From Sistotremastrum niveocremeum HHB9708 (Eukaryota; Basidiomycota; Agaricomycetes; Sistotremastrales; Sistotremastraceae), in the NCBI GenBank assembly GCA_001630475.1, contig KV419394.1, positions 434,001 to 498,000 of the forward strand: a stretch of DNA of 64,000 bases. Reading direction: 5' to 3'. Position numbers and translations under genes: made by a program. The notes beneath the pieces were generated by a model, which made no database searches, was not told where the DNA came from, and was given only the letters and a program-made list of their open reading frames with translations. Position 1 is the stretch's first letter; every line of letters begins with the position of its first letter. Below are positions 23,611 to 35,526 of this stretch, piece by piece.

Positions 23611-25943
23611 ATGTTCTCCCTAGTCCCCCTTCTCCTTCTCCCACTGCTGGGCATACTCAATGTCGCTGCCATCAATCACCCCAGGGCCTTGCACGAAAAA
23701 CGCACGGGAACAGTTAAGCTGAGACAGCATCGTCGTCTCAGTCCTCGTGAGATCGTGCCGATCCAGATTGGACTTAAACAGTCGAACACCCATCGCATCG
23801 AAGAGCTGCTTTATGCAGTTTCAGATCCCGTTTCGCCAAACTATGGCAAGCATTATCAGCCCGACGAAGTTGTCGAGCTGTTTGCACCGTCTAACGAGAC
23901 GGTCGATGCGGTGACAGCATGGTTGCAAGAGCACGGCATCGGCGAAGACAGAGTGGTTCTATCACAGAGCCGTGGTTGGATCAAGTTCCCCGCGGCCGTG
24001 GATGAACTAGAGCGCCTGCTTGACACCACATATCATCTGTACCAGCACCAGGATGGATCCGAACACGTCGGTTGCGAAGAGTATTCGTTGCCTGTACACA
24101 TCAAGGAGCATATCGAAATCATCCACCCGACCGTGAACATGGGAGGCAAACGCAAGATCTACAACCACAGCAAGAAGAGAAGTCTCAACAAAGGATCTCT
24201 GCTTCGCGGCCCCAAAACGAACGGGAAGAAGCCCAGTCAAACCTTCAACGACACTGCCAATTGCGATTCCCAGATCACCCCTGATTGCCTACGTGCTCTG
24301 TATCAAATTCCTGCGACACCAGAGCCCAATCCCAAGAATACGTTCGCTATTCTTGAGTTGACTCCTCAAAGCTATGTCGCTGAAGACTTGAAAAATTTCT
24401 TCACCGAGTTCGCCCCTTCAATCGAGAACACTCTCCCAAAATTGATCTCTATCGACGGCGGTACCGTCACGGCCGATACCTTGACTGGGTTCGATATCAA
24501 CGGAGAGTCGGATCTGGACTTTGTACGTTGTTATGGTTTCCAGATCGATCTCTACTTATCGTACTGCAGGAATATGGAATGAGTCTGACAGCTCCTCAGC
24601 TTGTTCAGCTCTACCAGGCTGGGGACGATGTTGAAGGCGCTTCTTTCAACAACATGCTTGATGCTCTGGATAAATCTTTTTGTACGTTCGAAGGAGGGTA
24701 TGTTCTTGGTTCGTCTCTGAAACACAAGGAAAGCCCTGACCTGCGCATAGTGACGATCCAAATGACGATGGCATCTATCCCGACCCTCTGCCTGGAGGCT
24801 TCAAGGGAAAGGAATCCTGTGGCATTGTGAAACCAGCAAACGTTATCTCGATTTCATACGGAGCCGATGAAGTCGGTTAGTACGAGATTAGTGCTAATGT
24901 GGCATTTTAGACCTGACATCACTTAACAGAATTCACCGACTTTTATCAAATTCGAGAGTGTCAAGAGCATGCCAAGCTCGGTATGATGGGTGTCACTGTC
25001 CTCTACGCTTCTGGAGATAACGGTGTTGCCGGAAACGGTGGCGTGTGTATCGAGAAGCTTGCCAATGGCACGGTGATTGAAAGCGTCAACGGGACTATAT
25101 TCAATCCATCGTTCCCTGGTGCGCTATTCAGTCTTATCTAGATTGATTTTTCCTCATCGTGTTTGTATTATAAAGAGGGATGCCCCTTTGTCACCGGTGT
25201 TGGAGCCACCCAAGTTGATCCCGGCAGTACTGTCAACGATCCCGAGGGCGCCGCACAACAAGTCATCTTTTCAGGAGGGGTAAAATTGATTCCTTTAGTG
25301 TCCATCCATCGAGACTAACGGTCAAGTATTGCAGGGATTCAGCAACGTTTTCGCCATCCCCGAATATCAAAAGGCCCAAGTCGAACACTTTTTCGCCGCC
25401 CACAACCCACCTTACAGCTCTGCGGTCTTCAACAATAGCCGAACGGTTCGCGCGTATCCAGACGTTTCCGCGAACGGTGTCAACTATGTCATCGCCATCG
25501 ATGGCGAATTCGCACTCGTGTTCGGCACCTCCGCCGCCACCCCGGTCTTTGCTTCCGTCATCACGTTGATCAACGCTGAACGGCTGCGAGTTGGCAAGTC
25601 TCCGGTTGGCTTTATCAACCCTGCTGTAAGCCGTGCTTTTACTAGCCCTACGCATGTAAACTCATCTCCGAGCAGGTCTATTCTCCCAGCTTCAAGGAAG
25701 CGTTCAATGATATCAAACATGGCGGTATGTGACTTTGCATTCTGATGGTACATATATTCACCTCTTGTCTCTTAGATAACCCCGGTTGTGGTACGAATGG
25801 ATTTACTGCTGTGGAAGGCTGGGATCCCGTCACAGGTCAGAAAGCTTCATTCATTCTAAATAAATCTATCTCATTCCTCTTGTTCAGGCGTTGGCACACC
25901 TATCTTCCCTAAGCTCTTGGAACAGTTTTTACGTTTGCCTTGA
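23611..25943 (+). CDS. Secreted sedolisin (S53 serine-carboxyl peptidase) 2
   Basis: Close paralogue of the gene at 19978, in the same orientation. Signal peptide MFSLVPLLLLPLLGILNVAA, propeptide, basic linker (residues 172-203), then the catalytic domain. The Glu/Asp pair (NGESDLDF), oxyanion Asp (YASGDNGVAGNGG), Ser (FGTSAATP) and calcium-site motif (DNPGCGTNGFTAVEGWDP) are all intact. The stop is TGA at 25941-25943. Long stretches of protein are identical to sedolisin 1 while third codon positions differ widely, so the duplication is not recent or has not been erased by gene conversion. Differences cluster at the start of the catalytic domain (ALYQIPATPEPNPKNTF versus ALYDITPKNQPVAFPTNTF) and in the loop before the second catalytic-domain exon. 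Confidence 0.93.
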
Positions 25944-27152
25944 GTTGTCAATGTGTTGCAGTGGATTCTATGATGTTATTGCTGATTTAGTTGGAAAAGC
26001 GAAATTTGCCGAATCTTCAAATACATTTCCTGCATTTCTGCAGAAATGCACCTGTCCTGTGTGAGTTCTTCGGACGTCAACAAAAAAGCCCCGCCGCCGC
26101 CAGTATCTCGGTTCGGTGGACCTGCTTGAACAAAAGGACACTCAACCGAGTGCACAAATAACCCTATCAAGCCGGAATAGTGAGACTTACTGCAAGACTT
26201 ACTGAATGACTGAGTTCGATCCCACGTTTCGATTTGTGGTACTAGTAGAAGGCGCTTACCGGCAGGCGCTAAAAGCAGCTTTCTTCCCTTTGAGTTTGAC
26301 TTTTGCTTTGACTTCCCCTTGGCCGCATCCGATTCAATGATATAGCAGCACAACAGCTGTTCATAGCCGTTCTGGAAATACACGTGCTTCGTGAGAAGAA
26401 TCAACAAGCCATCGTCTACATAAACGAGCTGCTTGTTATGCTAGCTGCTTCTCATTCCTCTCTCGTCTCCCTCCTGCCTAGCATTACGCTACGCAACTCT
26501 CACTGTCCTTCGGACGAAATCCGCTATGGTTACTGGCGTAATGCCAGGCAAAAGACTATTACATCGCCCCCTCTGAGAGGCTTGGGTAGTCTGCCATACC
26601 GGAGAGACCAGTGGGAGCCAGAACCGACTGTGATCTGTAGTCCTCTGTCGCTGGCTTAGGCCGTGATACGACGATGTCACTTCAAGCCGTCGGGAGATAG
26701 TCCAGCTGGGTCCCGGGGCCTTGCTGCGTCTCTCTCGAGGACTTTGTCTCCCGCGAAGAGCTTTCTCTTCAAGGGAGGTGAGGGTTCATACCGTTGAGAA
26801 CCTTTCCTGTCTTCTCCAAAGAACCCAGCCTTCCTGCACGCTGACTTCAAACTGCTCGCCGTCGGCCAATGAATGTGAAGGAGGAGATTATGCAAAGCAG
26901 ATGATCATCAGACATCAAGTGAGTCGCCTGACATCCTTGTTCATTCGCCATACTGACGTTGTCGTCGCAGCCTTCATCATGCAAGGCTCAGTGTGTTGGA
27001 AGGCGAGATGGCCACCCTTCGGCTGATTATCCTGTATTCGTTTCGTCACCTCCAAGTCATCGCCTCAGCGACGTCCTCAGAGCTTTGTGAGACAAATTTT
27101 GTAGTAATAATACATGCAGATCGACAACCAGACATCAGTAAAATTACATTAT
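25944..27152. other. Non-coding or relic stretch
   Basis: About 1.2 kb between the sedolisin pair and the stop of the amidohydrolase. On the minus strand from about 26407 to 25976 a 143-codon frame is interrupted by two intron-like segments with GTAAG donors, and at 26895-26677 another minus frame has coding-like composition (KAGFFGEDRKGSQRYEP). Neither could be assembled into a convincing protein or recognised. They may be remains of a gene or chance. Confidence 0.35.
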
Positions 27153-30100
27153 TCACGGATTCAACGGAGGCCCCAAAGGTCTCTTTACTTTCGTGGGCCA
27201 CACCTGGTCCATCGTCGCAGCCTCCCAAACCCGTCCGCCTCGGATGACCAAGCGCGGGTCCTGAGATACGTTAGTGAGATTGGCGAGGAGATTAGCTCCT
27301 GGGGGATATACGACGATATCAGCCAGTTTACCACGCTTTAATGATCCTACGGAGGAGTCGAGACCAAGAGTTTCCGCTGCGAATGAGGTGGCACATTGAA
27401 GGATCTGCAGGTTGTTGAGAATACGTGAAAATATCGAAATCGAGAAATATACCTTGTAGGAGTCCATGCCACCCAACTGGAATAACCACATTTCTCCATG
27501 ATAATTGTACCCGATCGGGGGCTCGCCGTGAGCTCCAATATGCGCTCGAAGCCCCCTTTGAACAAGCTTGTTGATGGACGCCGATGTGTTATACAACTGG
27601 AAGGCTGTGAGGACGTTATAAGTGAACCAATCATCACTACTAGCAGTAGTTCTAAGCGATACACTTACAATCTTTAGGCCGGAATGTTGTCTCCGATAAC
27701 CGTTCGAGCATGTCGTGTCGCACATAGTTGCGTAGCCTGTGTCTTAATTAGTTGATGCAGATGAAGGCGACGAAGGCAATCACTTTTGATCGTATGCTGG
27801 AGGATTGCGTGCCCAGAGAAGCTGCTCTCCCCACGCACCACCGTAGTTGACCAGGTGGGTTGGCGAGGCTCCGGTACCGCTTTCCGCGTAGAGGGTCAGA
27901 ACGTCGTCGTAAAGTTGAGGAATAGGAAGCGCATGTTCGATGGTAGCCATTCCGTCGATGATGTAGGTGAGATCCCAATCATAGTTCATTCCCTAAAAGA
28001 CGGGTCAGTATTGCACCTGGTCCATTCTTCGGACCTGAACTCACGCCCTCTGGTACAGCGATCATTGAGAGATTTCGTGCCGCGGTAATGAGCCTTTGCC
28101 GAGAGGATCTGCAAAACGCATATGAGATCAAGCAGAATACGAAATGCCTTGAATACTACCTTGATGGCAGATTATAATTCTTATAGGAGAAACTAGCGGG
28201 CCCGCCTTCAGCCTTGATTCGTGTCAATGTGGCGTAAGCGTCTTGCAAATTGACAATGTCTGAATGAAGGCCAAGGTATCCGCCTCCATAGATCACAACT
28301 CCAGTGTGGAAGATACGTGAGCCATGCATCAGTCCCCGCTCAACACGGCCGCGTTCCGTGTATCCCAAAACGTTGTCGGAACTAGGACTGACAGCAATGA
28401 TGGTAAGACTCGAATTCTAGTTAGAGGGGCAGAGCACTGACTTGTGGAGAGTTGTTACTCCGTAAGCCAGGAAGGCTTCCATTTCCCAAGAACGTGCGGG
28501 GTGGGATGTACTCATGCCTCCCCAATGAGCGTGGACATCGATGAGACCCGGGATCACATAGCCTGAGGAGCACGTCAACAACGGATTATAGGACCACCCA
28601 GAATGCTTACCTCCTTCGGCATCAAATATTGTTGAACCTTTTGGAATGTCAATAGTAACCGCAGGTCCAACCTGGTCGATGACGCCTCCTTTAATAACAA
28701 CTGCACCATCAACAATGTAATCTCCATTCAGGTATCCTTTAGCCATGGTGAGGAGCGTCGCGTTAGTAATGACGTAAACGTCAGAACTCTCCAGGCAAGC
28801 GGTGTCCCCAAGAAGGCACCCTGAAGCTCCCCTAGCTTCATGCTTGAGGCGCTCGACGTCCGTCTCATACTCTACTTTGATCTCCTGAACCTCCAAGAGC
28901 GAGGTGGTGCATTCATATCCGAAGAACATCGTGTCGTTCGCTATGAAAGAATCGCATTTCGAGATTTTCGAGATTTCAAGGGAATGAAGATATGGGCCTG
29001 ACCACAGACGTGAGACCGTAGCTCTTTCTAGGCGATAATGGAAGCTTACCGAGTAACCAAAAGAGCTTCTTTCCGTCAGCACTGAAAGAAACATCGTGCC
29101 CTCCATCCAAGCTAAGTCGAGCCAGACCAGCGGTAGCATTTCCAGGTCTGCTCCAAACGGGCTTCGAAGGAGAAACATTCTTAGCATCAGCCAGATAGAC
29201 GTGCATGAAGTCTACAAAAGCAACCGCCTCGAAATCTTCTGCGGAAGTGGCCGCTACGATCTCACTCGAACTATACCCACGAGCAAAGTACTGGTGGTCC
29301 GGTTTCCCGTTATTGTCAGTTTTCGTGAGGTCAATTGTGAAGACTCGTGAATCGTCTTGGACGAGTAATTTGTCGAAGTCAAGGAAGCGCAACTTCAGAG
29401 GAATTCCAGGATAAATTTCCGACGGGATGTGCTTCAAATTCTTGAGTTCGATTTCCGTGCTCTTGTCGCCGGATTCGGGCAATTCAACGTCAGCGAGGTA
29501 CAGCCCAACGCCGGACGTGGCGACCACATTCCCGGTGAGTAAATCGCCTGCTGTTCTGACAAATGCGATTTTGCGGGCCTGGCTCTTTCCGCCCGAGATA
29601 GTTGGAGCGAGATATCTTCCCCATGGAAGTCCAATCGAGACATCGTGTGCAACGGCCGACTCCAAATCCGCGATCTCAAAGGTCGTCAAATTTTGATCAG
29701 ACCATCGAGAATGAACGACGAAATCAGGGGTGTCTGGAATGAACGACGGATAGTAGTATGGAGTAGTGGAGTCGAGGGTTGCGACTCGAAGGGGTTTAGC
29801 TTTTCCGATTGTTTGGACATAAGTGACGCCAGCAGCATTGAAAGTCACTTTTGAGCCCTCGTGATTCACTTGCAATTCTTGGAAGGCATGTAGACGTTGA
29901 GTTGGAGCGGTTTCCAGAGCCGTTAGATTGACTTCAGCTTTCAGGGTGTTCGCTAAGCGCTTTTCTATTCTTGCTTGGAAGTTCAGACGCTTGGGAGGTC
30001 CTGCACCAACTCTTTCTCCGCGGAAGTCAAGCTTCAGAGGGACGGAATAGATGTGACCGGCTGCCCAGATGATGATAGCATCATCGGAAGGCGTGAATGC

Positions 30101-31577
30101 GAAACTGGGATAGGTGCCCATCGGTGCGAAGATGGCTTGTAGATCATAGGTCAAGCCGTCCCATACGTGGGTTATAGTCCCGGATGCGAGATCCCTGGGG
30201 CAAAATTAGAAGAAAGTTCGTCAAAAGAGAGGCAGGATATTACTTGAGAACCAATGCTTCGTGATCAAGAACGCGACGGACGAAAGCCAAAGTCTTGCCG
30301 TCGCGAGAGACTTGAGGTCGGCTTGCGCCACCAGTGGAACTGCCAACCAACACGTTCTGGACGCCAGATGTGAGGTTCCGAGAGAATATAGCATATATGC
30401 CCGAGTGGACGTCTACGAGACATAAGATTGGAGTGTTTTGGTCAAATGCACGGCTTACCTCCGCTGTAAGCAAAAGTGCCTCCACTTTCATCCACTACAT
30501 TCTTTGCATAGATAAGGGTTGTGTTGCTTCCCCAGATGAATTGTTCGGGTCCAATTTGCTGCTCGCCATATTCTTCGGGACTCCATCCTTGCGGCAAGGT
30601 CCTTCCAACAAGTCGCTTTCCGGCCCCAGGGCTGATCTGAGGAGTAGATGACGATTCGATCTCTTCGACAGAGGGAACCCGATATTCCCAGCCTTCGCCC
30701 CCACCAAGACTACGTGTGGTAAAGTACCATTTTGTCGCTATGATCTTTTCCCCCGATGGATGGAAGCGAGGTTCCGACACCCAGCGATACGTCTCATTAG
30801 TGACGCGTTGAGCATTTAGGCGACCTTCACGTAGAAGACGTCTCGTCTTGCGCTCGACTGTTTCAGCTACGCCGCTCGCCAGGATGGCTTCATCTTCCTT
30901 CTGGAGGGCCAGAGAGCGGTGAAGTTCAGATGAGAGAGAAGCTGCGCCAGGGTTTCTATCGGTGGGTCGCAGAGACATCGCACTGCAACCTTTCCACGGA
31001 ATCACCCAAATATTCTCGACCCCTAAACCAGCATCCGAGCGAAACACCAGCCGATCACCATTTGGAGAGAAGTGAGGATCTGAGTCATGAGGGACGCCGA
31101 GCAAGATTGGATGCGCATGCTGGAAATCCTTTGTGGACGAAGGTAGGCAGTAGATATCACCTGAGCCACAGTTCAACGATGAGTAGAGCAATGGAGGCAA
31201 ATCAAATGCATACCAATTATGTCGAATACGATCTCTCCGGTGATAGGGTGCACATCCAGTCTGAGCCATGTCCCTTCAGTCACGTCGTATTCCAAAGAGC
31301 GAGGGTATGCGAAGTCCGTCGAGATGTCCCAAGGCTCCAAAGGACGCAAGGGCCATACATTGTCTTTCCACTGGTCCGCGGGGTCAGCGTTGAAAGCTGA
31401 TGGTCGTTGAACATTGACGATAGCTTTCGAATTCCAGAATGAAAGGTTTAGCCATCGAGTACCGAGAGTGTTCCAGATGATGGTGGCAGCAATAAAGCCA
31501 ATCAGGATATGTTTAGTCTTCGAAGTAGGTAACGCCCGTCTCCTTGACGGGCCATAGAGGGTATTGAACTTCTCCAT
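27153..31577 (-). CDS. Membrane-anchored TolB-like propeller plus amidohydrolase
   Basis: Large two-domain protein of roughly 1,250 residues in about ten exons. The start at 31577 gives MEKFNTLYGPSRRRALP, then one hydrophobic segment (HILIGFIAATIIWNTLG), so it is probably a type II membrane protein with the bulk in the lumen or outside. Next come WD40-like/PD40 beta-propeller repeats (DSDPHFSPNGDRLVF, SEPRFHPSGEKII, RPQVSRDGKTLAFV, GHDVSFSADGKKLFW). The C-terminal third is an amidohydrolase: VIPGLIDVHAHWGG (HxH metal ligands), SFSYKNYNLPSR (candidate carboxylated Lys), MATIEHALPI, RAHIGAHGEPPIGYNYH, and the closing GSLKRGKLADIVVYPPG. The architecture is known from bacterial and fungal imidazolonepropionase-like proteins; substrate unknown. 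Some intron ends are approximate. Confidence 0.85.
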
Positions 31578-31840
31578 CGTACAGACGCGTCCCCTGCAAG
31601 AGGGATCGCTGTTGCCATTTGTCTCCCACAGTTCCAGATGAGGACCACGCGGAGTGACGCGAGCGTCTATAGCAACTCATTTTGTAGCACGCAACTCTTC
31701 GGCATCGGGGACGCCGTGCAGCTCGACGAAACGCATATAACGGTACAATGATGTATTCAATTACAATGTCCGGATGATACAATATTGAAGCTCAAGGATA
31801 TACGCAGTCGCTAGGTCCAAACCTTCAAGTTGGAAAAAAA

Positions 31841-33068
31841 TCAGGGCATTTCGATCATCTCTCCGTTTCTCCAGCGATGAACGGGACCGTCTCCAACGTT
31901 GTATCTGTGGCCATAGTAAGTATCAGCAATAGAAAGCGATTTCACGAGTTCCAACTTGCCTATAGTAATTATTAGTGCCTATGATCGGTTGTGAGCATCC
32001 TCCTTCATTCTCAGCGACGAGCAAGAATGCTGACCTGCTACATTCATTGCTTTCCGGAACGTAATATTAATTCTGCCTGGGATGAAGTTTCAGCGGCGGC
32101 CAGAATCTTGAGTAGAGTGGATATAAACAGACCTCCTGCGTTGGCTCGCTTTGGTATACTATGCAACCATTTACTTTGAGTGGTTCCTCGCATCATGACC
32201 ATGTCGCCGCTATCCAACGTCCATTTCTCCGGCTTAGCTGACTTGTCCGTCTTGTGCTTCATTGCAAAGTCTCGAGAAGATCCCAATGTCAAGGAAGCAA
32301 TTGTTGGTAGAGGCCCGAGGAAGCTGACACTCATGAGTCTAAGGCATCCGAGAGAAACGTCGTGACATACCTCTCGTCATCACTGTGCCATGAGATGGAG
32401 TCTTTTCCGTTTTCATAATAGTTGCATCTAATGTAGTAACTCGGTATATGCAAACGATGTGTGTGAATTTCGAAACTTACAGAATGAAGTTATAAGTTGC
32501 GCCAGTTCTTTCTTCGACATGCTGTTTGAGCTCTTGAAGGGCGACAGGAATTGGTCTCGACTTCTTTTTATACGCCGCCGGAGGTGCACCTGTGTCGTCG
32601 CAACCCCAGACACAGGTCCATCGAGGAGTCCTGATTGTCATTCCACGGGTCTTCAGAAAATGTCAGTGAACTGCCCAGGACCGAGATGGAGCGGCCTGAC
32701 CTTATAGATTACCTGAGTTGAAATTCAGTCTAAGGCATGTTTTATGACAATATGATCTTGCTTACCCTATACCATGGCAATTCGGCGAGCATGTAGTCGA
32801 AAAGAGCCTTTCGACCTGGAGCTTTGAGGAACTGCTTGAAAAAAAGGAGGTCCAAATCGGGTTCTTTCAATATTGCACCCCCGGGGTCACTTCCAAAGGC
32901 TGAGTCGATTGGAAACGTAGGAGCATTAATGCACAGCGGGTTGGCAGTAGTCGGACCAGAATCAGGAAGTGCTTTGTCGCCACGAGTTTTGGTGGCACGC
33001 TCATCAGGCGTCTCGTCATCTCGCTTGCGCTTCCCCAGCTGCAATTTCGCCTGCGTGAATGTCGACAT
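31841..33068 (-). CDS. AlkB-like 2-oxoglutarate/Fe(II) dioxygenase
   Basis: ALKBH2/3-type oxidative demethylase, expected to remove alkyl groups from nucleic-acid bases. Joined exons read ELPWYR-VIYK-TRGMTIRTPRWTCVWGCDD, then NYYENGKDSISWHSDDESFL (HxD iron ligands), IASLTLGSSRDFAMKHK, LDSGDMVMMRG, KWLHSIPK (distal His ligand) and GGRINITFRKAMN (2OG-binding Arg pair). All key residues are present. The N-terminus has a basic, possibly nuclear-targeting segment (LGKRKRDDE). Start chosen at 33068; an in-frame ATG at 33092 would add eight residues. About eight exons, one of 12 nt (32701-32712), and one intron with GC..AG ends (about 31915-31971). Divergent from the F-box gene with 285 bp between starts. 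Exact substrate class (DNA or RNA) is not decidable here. Confidence 0.9.
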
Positions 33069-33353
33069 GGTGTACAGAATAAAGGGAGACACTTTGTGAC
33101 GACATGCTGGGTGTCTTGAAGGTGTCGGAGTCGGCAGGATCGATCGACTCCGTCGCGCTTGTCTCGGACGACTACTTCCGCGTTTTGATTATAACCATGG
33201 CGGGTGCTACGAATGGACCAACCTTTCAATCAAACTACTCTGTCGCAAGTACTCTGACCATCCCCTATCCCGTAAGTGTCATCAGACCCTGCCCTGCCTG
33301 CTTATCTCCATTCATTTATACTCCTTGGCGGCTTTTTAGACAGTCTAACATCC

Positions 33354-34610
33354 ATGTCGACCACTCCACATCCTGCTCAGACTCAAATGGCTACAATCCC
33401 AGTCGAGCTATACCGCACTATTGTGGAATGTCTTCCTCAGGACATCTCCAAAGCGGATCTTGTCAACTTTTCGCTGGCGTCTCACGCATGGAAAGCGGAG
33501 GTGGATCGTGTTCTCTGGTCCAGAGTCACGATGGAAGTTCCAGATTTGACGCTGGAGCTTCTGTCCGTACTCGAGCAACAACATTCCCGCCATGTTCGAC
33601 GATTCACTATGTGGCTGTGGCCTGACAATCGTTACGACGGCACCCCATATGTCCTGCCAGAATGTCCTCCCTACGACAGAATCCATGATCTGCTACACAA
33701 AAGTCTCCAACCGTCACTCACCCATCTACACCTTCATCTTCGCAAGGCTTGGACCACAGACTGGCAGTCATGGTATCGCGCCCACTTTCCTGCCTTGAAG
33801 ACGTTCCATTTCACAGCGATGGATCACAACGATTATTGGATCCAAGCATGCATTCCAGAGTTCCTCGCTCGCCATCCTGGTATAGAGGAGGTTGGAATCT
33901 TCGACGGAGACGAACATCTTCACTTCCAGGAGCTAAAGAAGCTCGAAGCGGAGGGCACTAATATCCTGCCTAATTTGCGGGTCCTCCAGACTACGCCTCG
34001 GGGAGCGCTATGGTGTCTTTCTCTCGAGAAGCCTCAATTGGAGGTTATGGTTCTTGGGAAGGGGATGTATAACCCGAATGGCCACAACGATCAGCTGGCC
34101 GTTCTCGTGCGCCAGAAATTCCCCGCTCTTCGGGTCCTCGACCTTCCCGAGACATTCGAGCACTCTTTGATTTTGGCGTATATCCAACCCCGATCTTTCC
34201 CGGTCCTCGAAGAGTTGTACAATGTTTACCTGGGCCCCATAACACGGGTGAGTGTCCAACATTGTTGGGAGCTATCATATCTGACCCCGGTTTAGGCTGC
34301 CGATCTCGAGAAATTATATCGCGATTATATTTCACATTTCTCTCACCCACATTTACGGATTCTAACATGCCATCTACGATCACGAGGTCGTAGAGTCCGC
34401 CACGAAGAAGTTACCCAAATTATAACTTGGATACGTTCGGGTTGTCCGAGCCTACAACACCTTGAACTCTCCGATGGGAATGAAAGGAACCGCCGGTTCA
34501 AATGCACCTTTGATCCTGAGGGAAAACCGGACATTCGGTTAATGGTTGGTGGCTCGATGATGGAAAGTCAACTTCCGTCAAGCAGGAGATTAGTCAGCCC
34601 TTTTTGTTAG
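33354..34610 (+). CDS. F-box-like / leucine-rich repeat protein
   Basis: The N-terminus has an F-box-like helix set (ATIPVELYRTIVECLPQDISKADLVNFSLASHAWKAEV in two runs), followed by irregular leucine-rich segments (SLTHLHLHLRKAWTTDW, LPNLRVLQTTPRGALWCLS, FPALRVLDLPE, FPVLEELYN). An intron at about 34248-34295 joins ITR to AADLEKLYRDYISHF; the end is RRLVSPFC with TAG at 34608-34610. About 400 residues. Agaricomycetes carry many such proteins, thought to be SCF ubiquitin-ligase adaptors, but no Skp1 contact can be shown here. Start options are ATG 33276, 33354 or 33390; 33354 was chosen because it lies just before the conserved start of the F-box-like region. Confidence 0.7.
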
Positions 34611-35405
34611 GGTGTCGTGTCATCTCATGAAGTGGGTCATGGGCGTCTGGTTTGTTGTTCCTCGTTCCTGATCTTGGTTATGCATCAAGTTCTTTCCTGA
34701 CCTACACTGGACTCAAGCACTGTATTTTTATTGGATGTACTGTGTATTTCATGATTATAGGAGATTTTGTATTATACAGGGTGGTCGTCCGAGTCACTTG
34801 TTCCAGAAGGTTGTGGAAAAGATTTGCAGACAGAGCATTGGTCAAGGAACGCATGCACCTCTGTCAATCGTCCTCTTGTACGCTGCGCTGCGCTGATCCA
34901 GACCGTGGGGCGGTCAACAACATAGGGGGTAGAAGAGCCGGATGCCGGATAAGGCAGTGCGTATGTGTGGGGAAGCCTGGAGTGGAACAACCGTCCGAGT
35001 ACCCACAGAATCTCTTGATAAGGGCGGTGTGAATGATGATCTTCCGTAGATTAGGGATGAAAAACATCAGTGATCTCTGTTCTTGATTCTTGTCTTTGAG
35101 CGAACAAAGATTGACCGAACTCGGTCAGCAAAAGATCACCGTTGCCAGGAGGATCGTTCCTGAAATAGTAAGTGCATATTTTTCCTGTCGATATCTCTGC
35201 AAGTGTCCAGGCTCCTTTGTCGGCGATCAAACATCACGCAGACGAGATTAGAGCGCAGGAGAGATACAGGTGAGACCCAAGATAAAGGAAGGAGACAAAA
35301 GAAAACCCGATCGGGTAAAACAACCTGGGCGCTTCGGCTGAAGAAAGGCGTTCACGTGACCAAAGAACCCTGATGGAAAAAAATTCAAACTCCGCAGCCC
35401 TGGGG
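34611..35405. other. Intergenic stretch upstream of TBP
   Basis: About 0.8 kb between the F-box-like gene and the TBP promoter. Open frames are short and featureless. The last 130 bp before the TATA box contain an A-rich run (GATGGAAAAAAATTC) and are probably promoter DNA. Nothing else recognised. Confidence 0.45.
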
Positions 35406-35413
35406 TATATAAG
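35406..35413 (+). promoter_or_regulatory. TATA box of the TBP gene
   Basis: TATATAAG lies 121 bp upstream of the TBP start codon and is a strong consensus match. It suggests that TBP binds its own promoter; this is inference from the motif. Confidence 0.55.
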
Positions 35414-35526
35414 GACAGCCCGTTGCGCGTCGCTCCACCCCCCACTTCGGTCACCCGTGAAATAAAAAAAGTGTTAATCGCTTTTTTATTCCGATCTCGA
35501 TCAACCGTTTTCCAAACAGAACAACC

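Noticed and set aside
26212-26235. AGTTCGATCCC, a possible B box
   Set aside because: No A box or acceptor pairing within tRNA distance.
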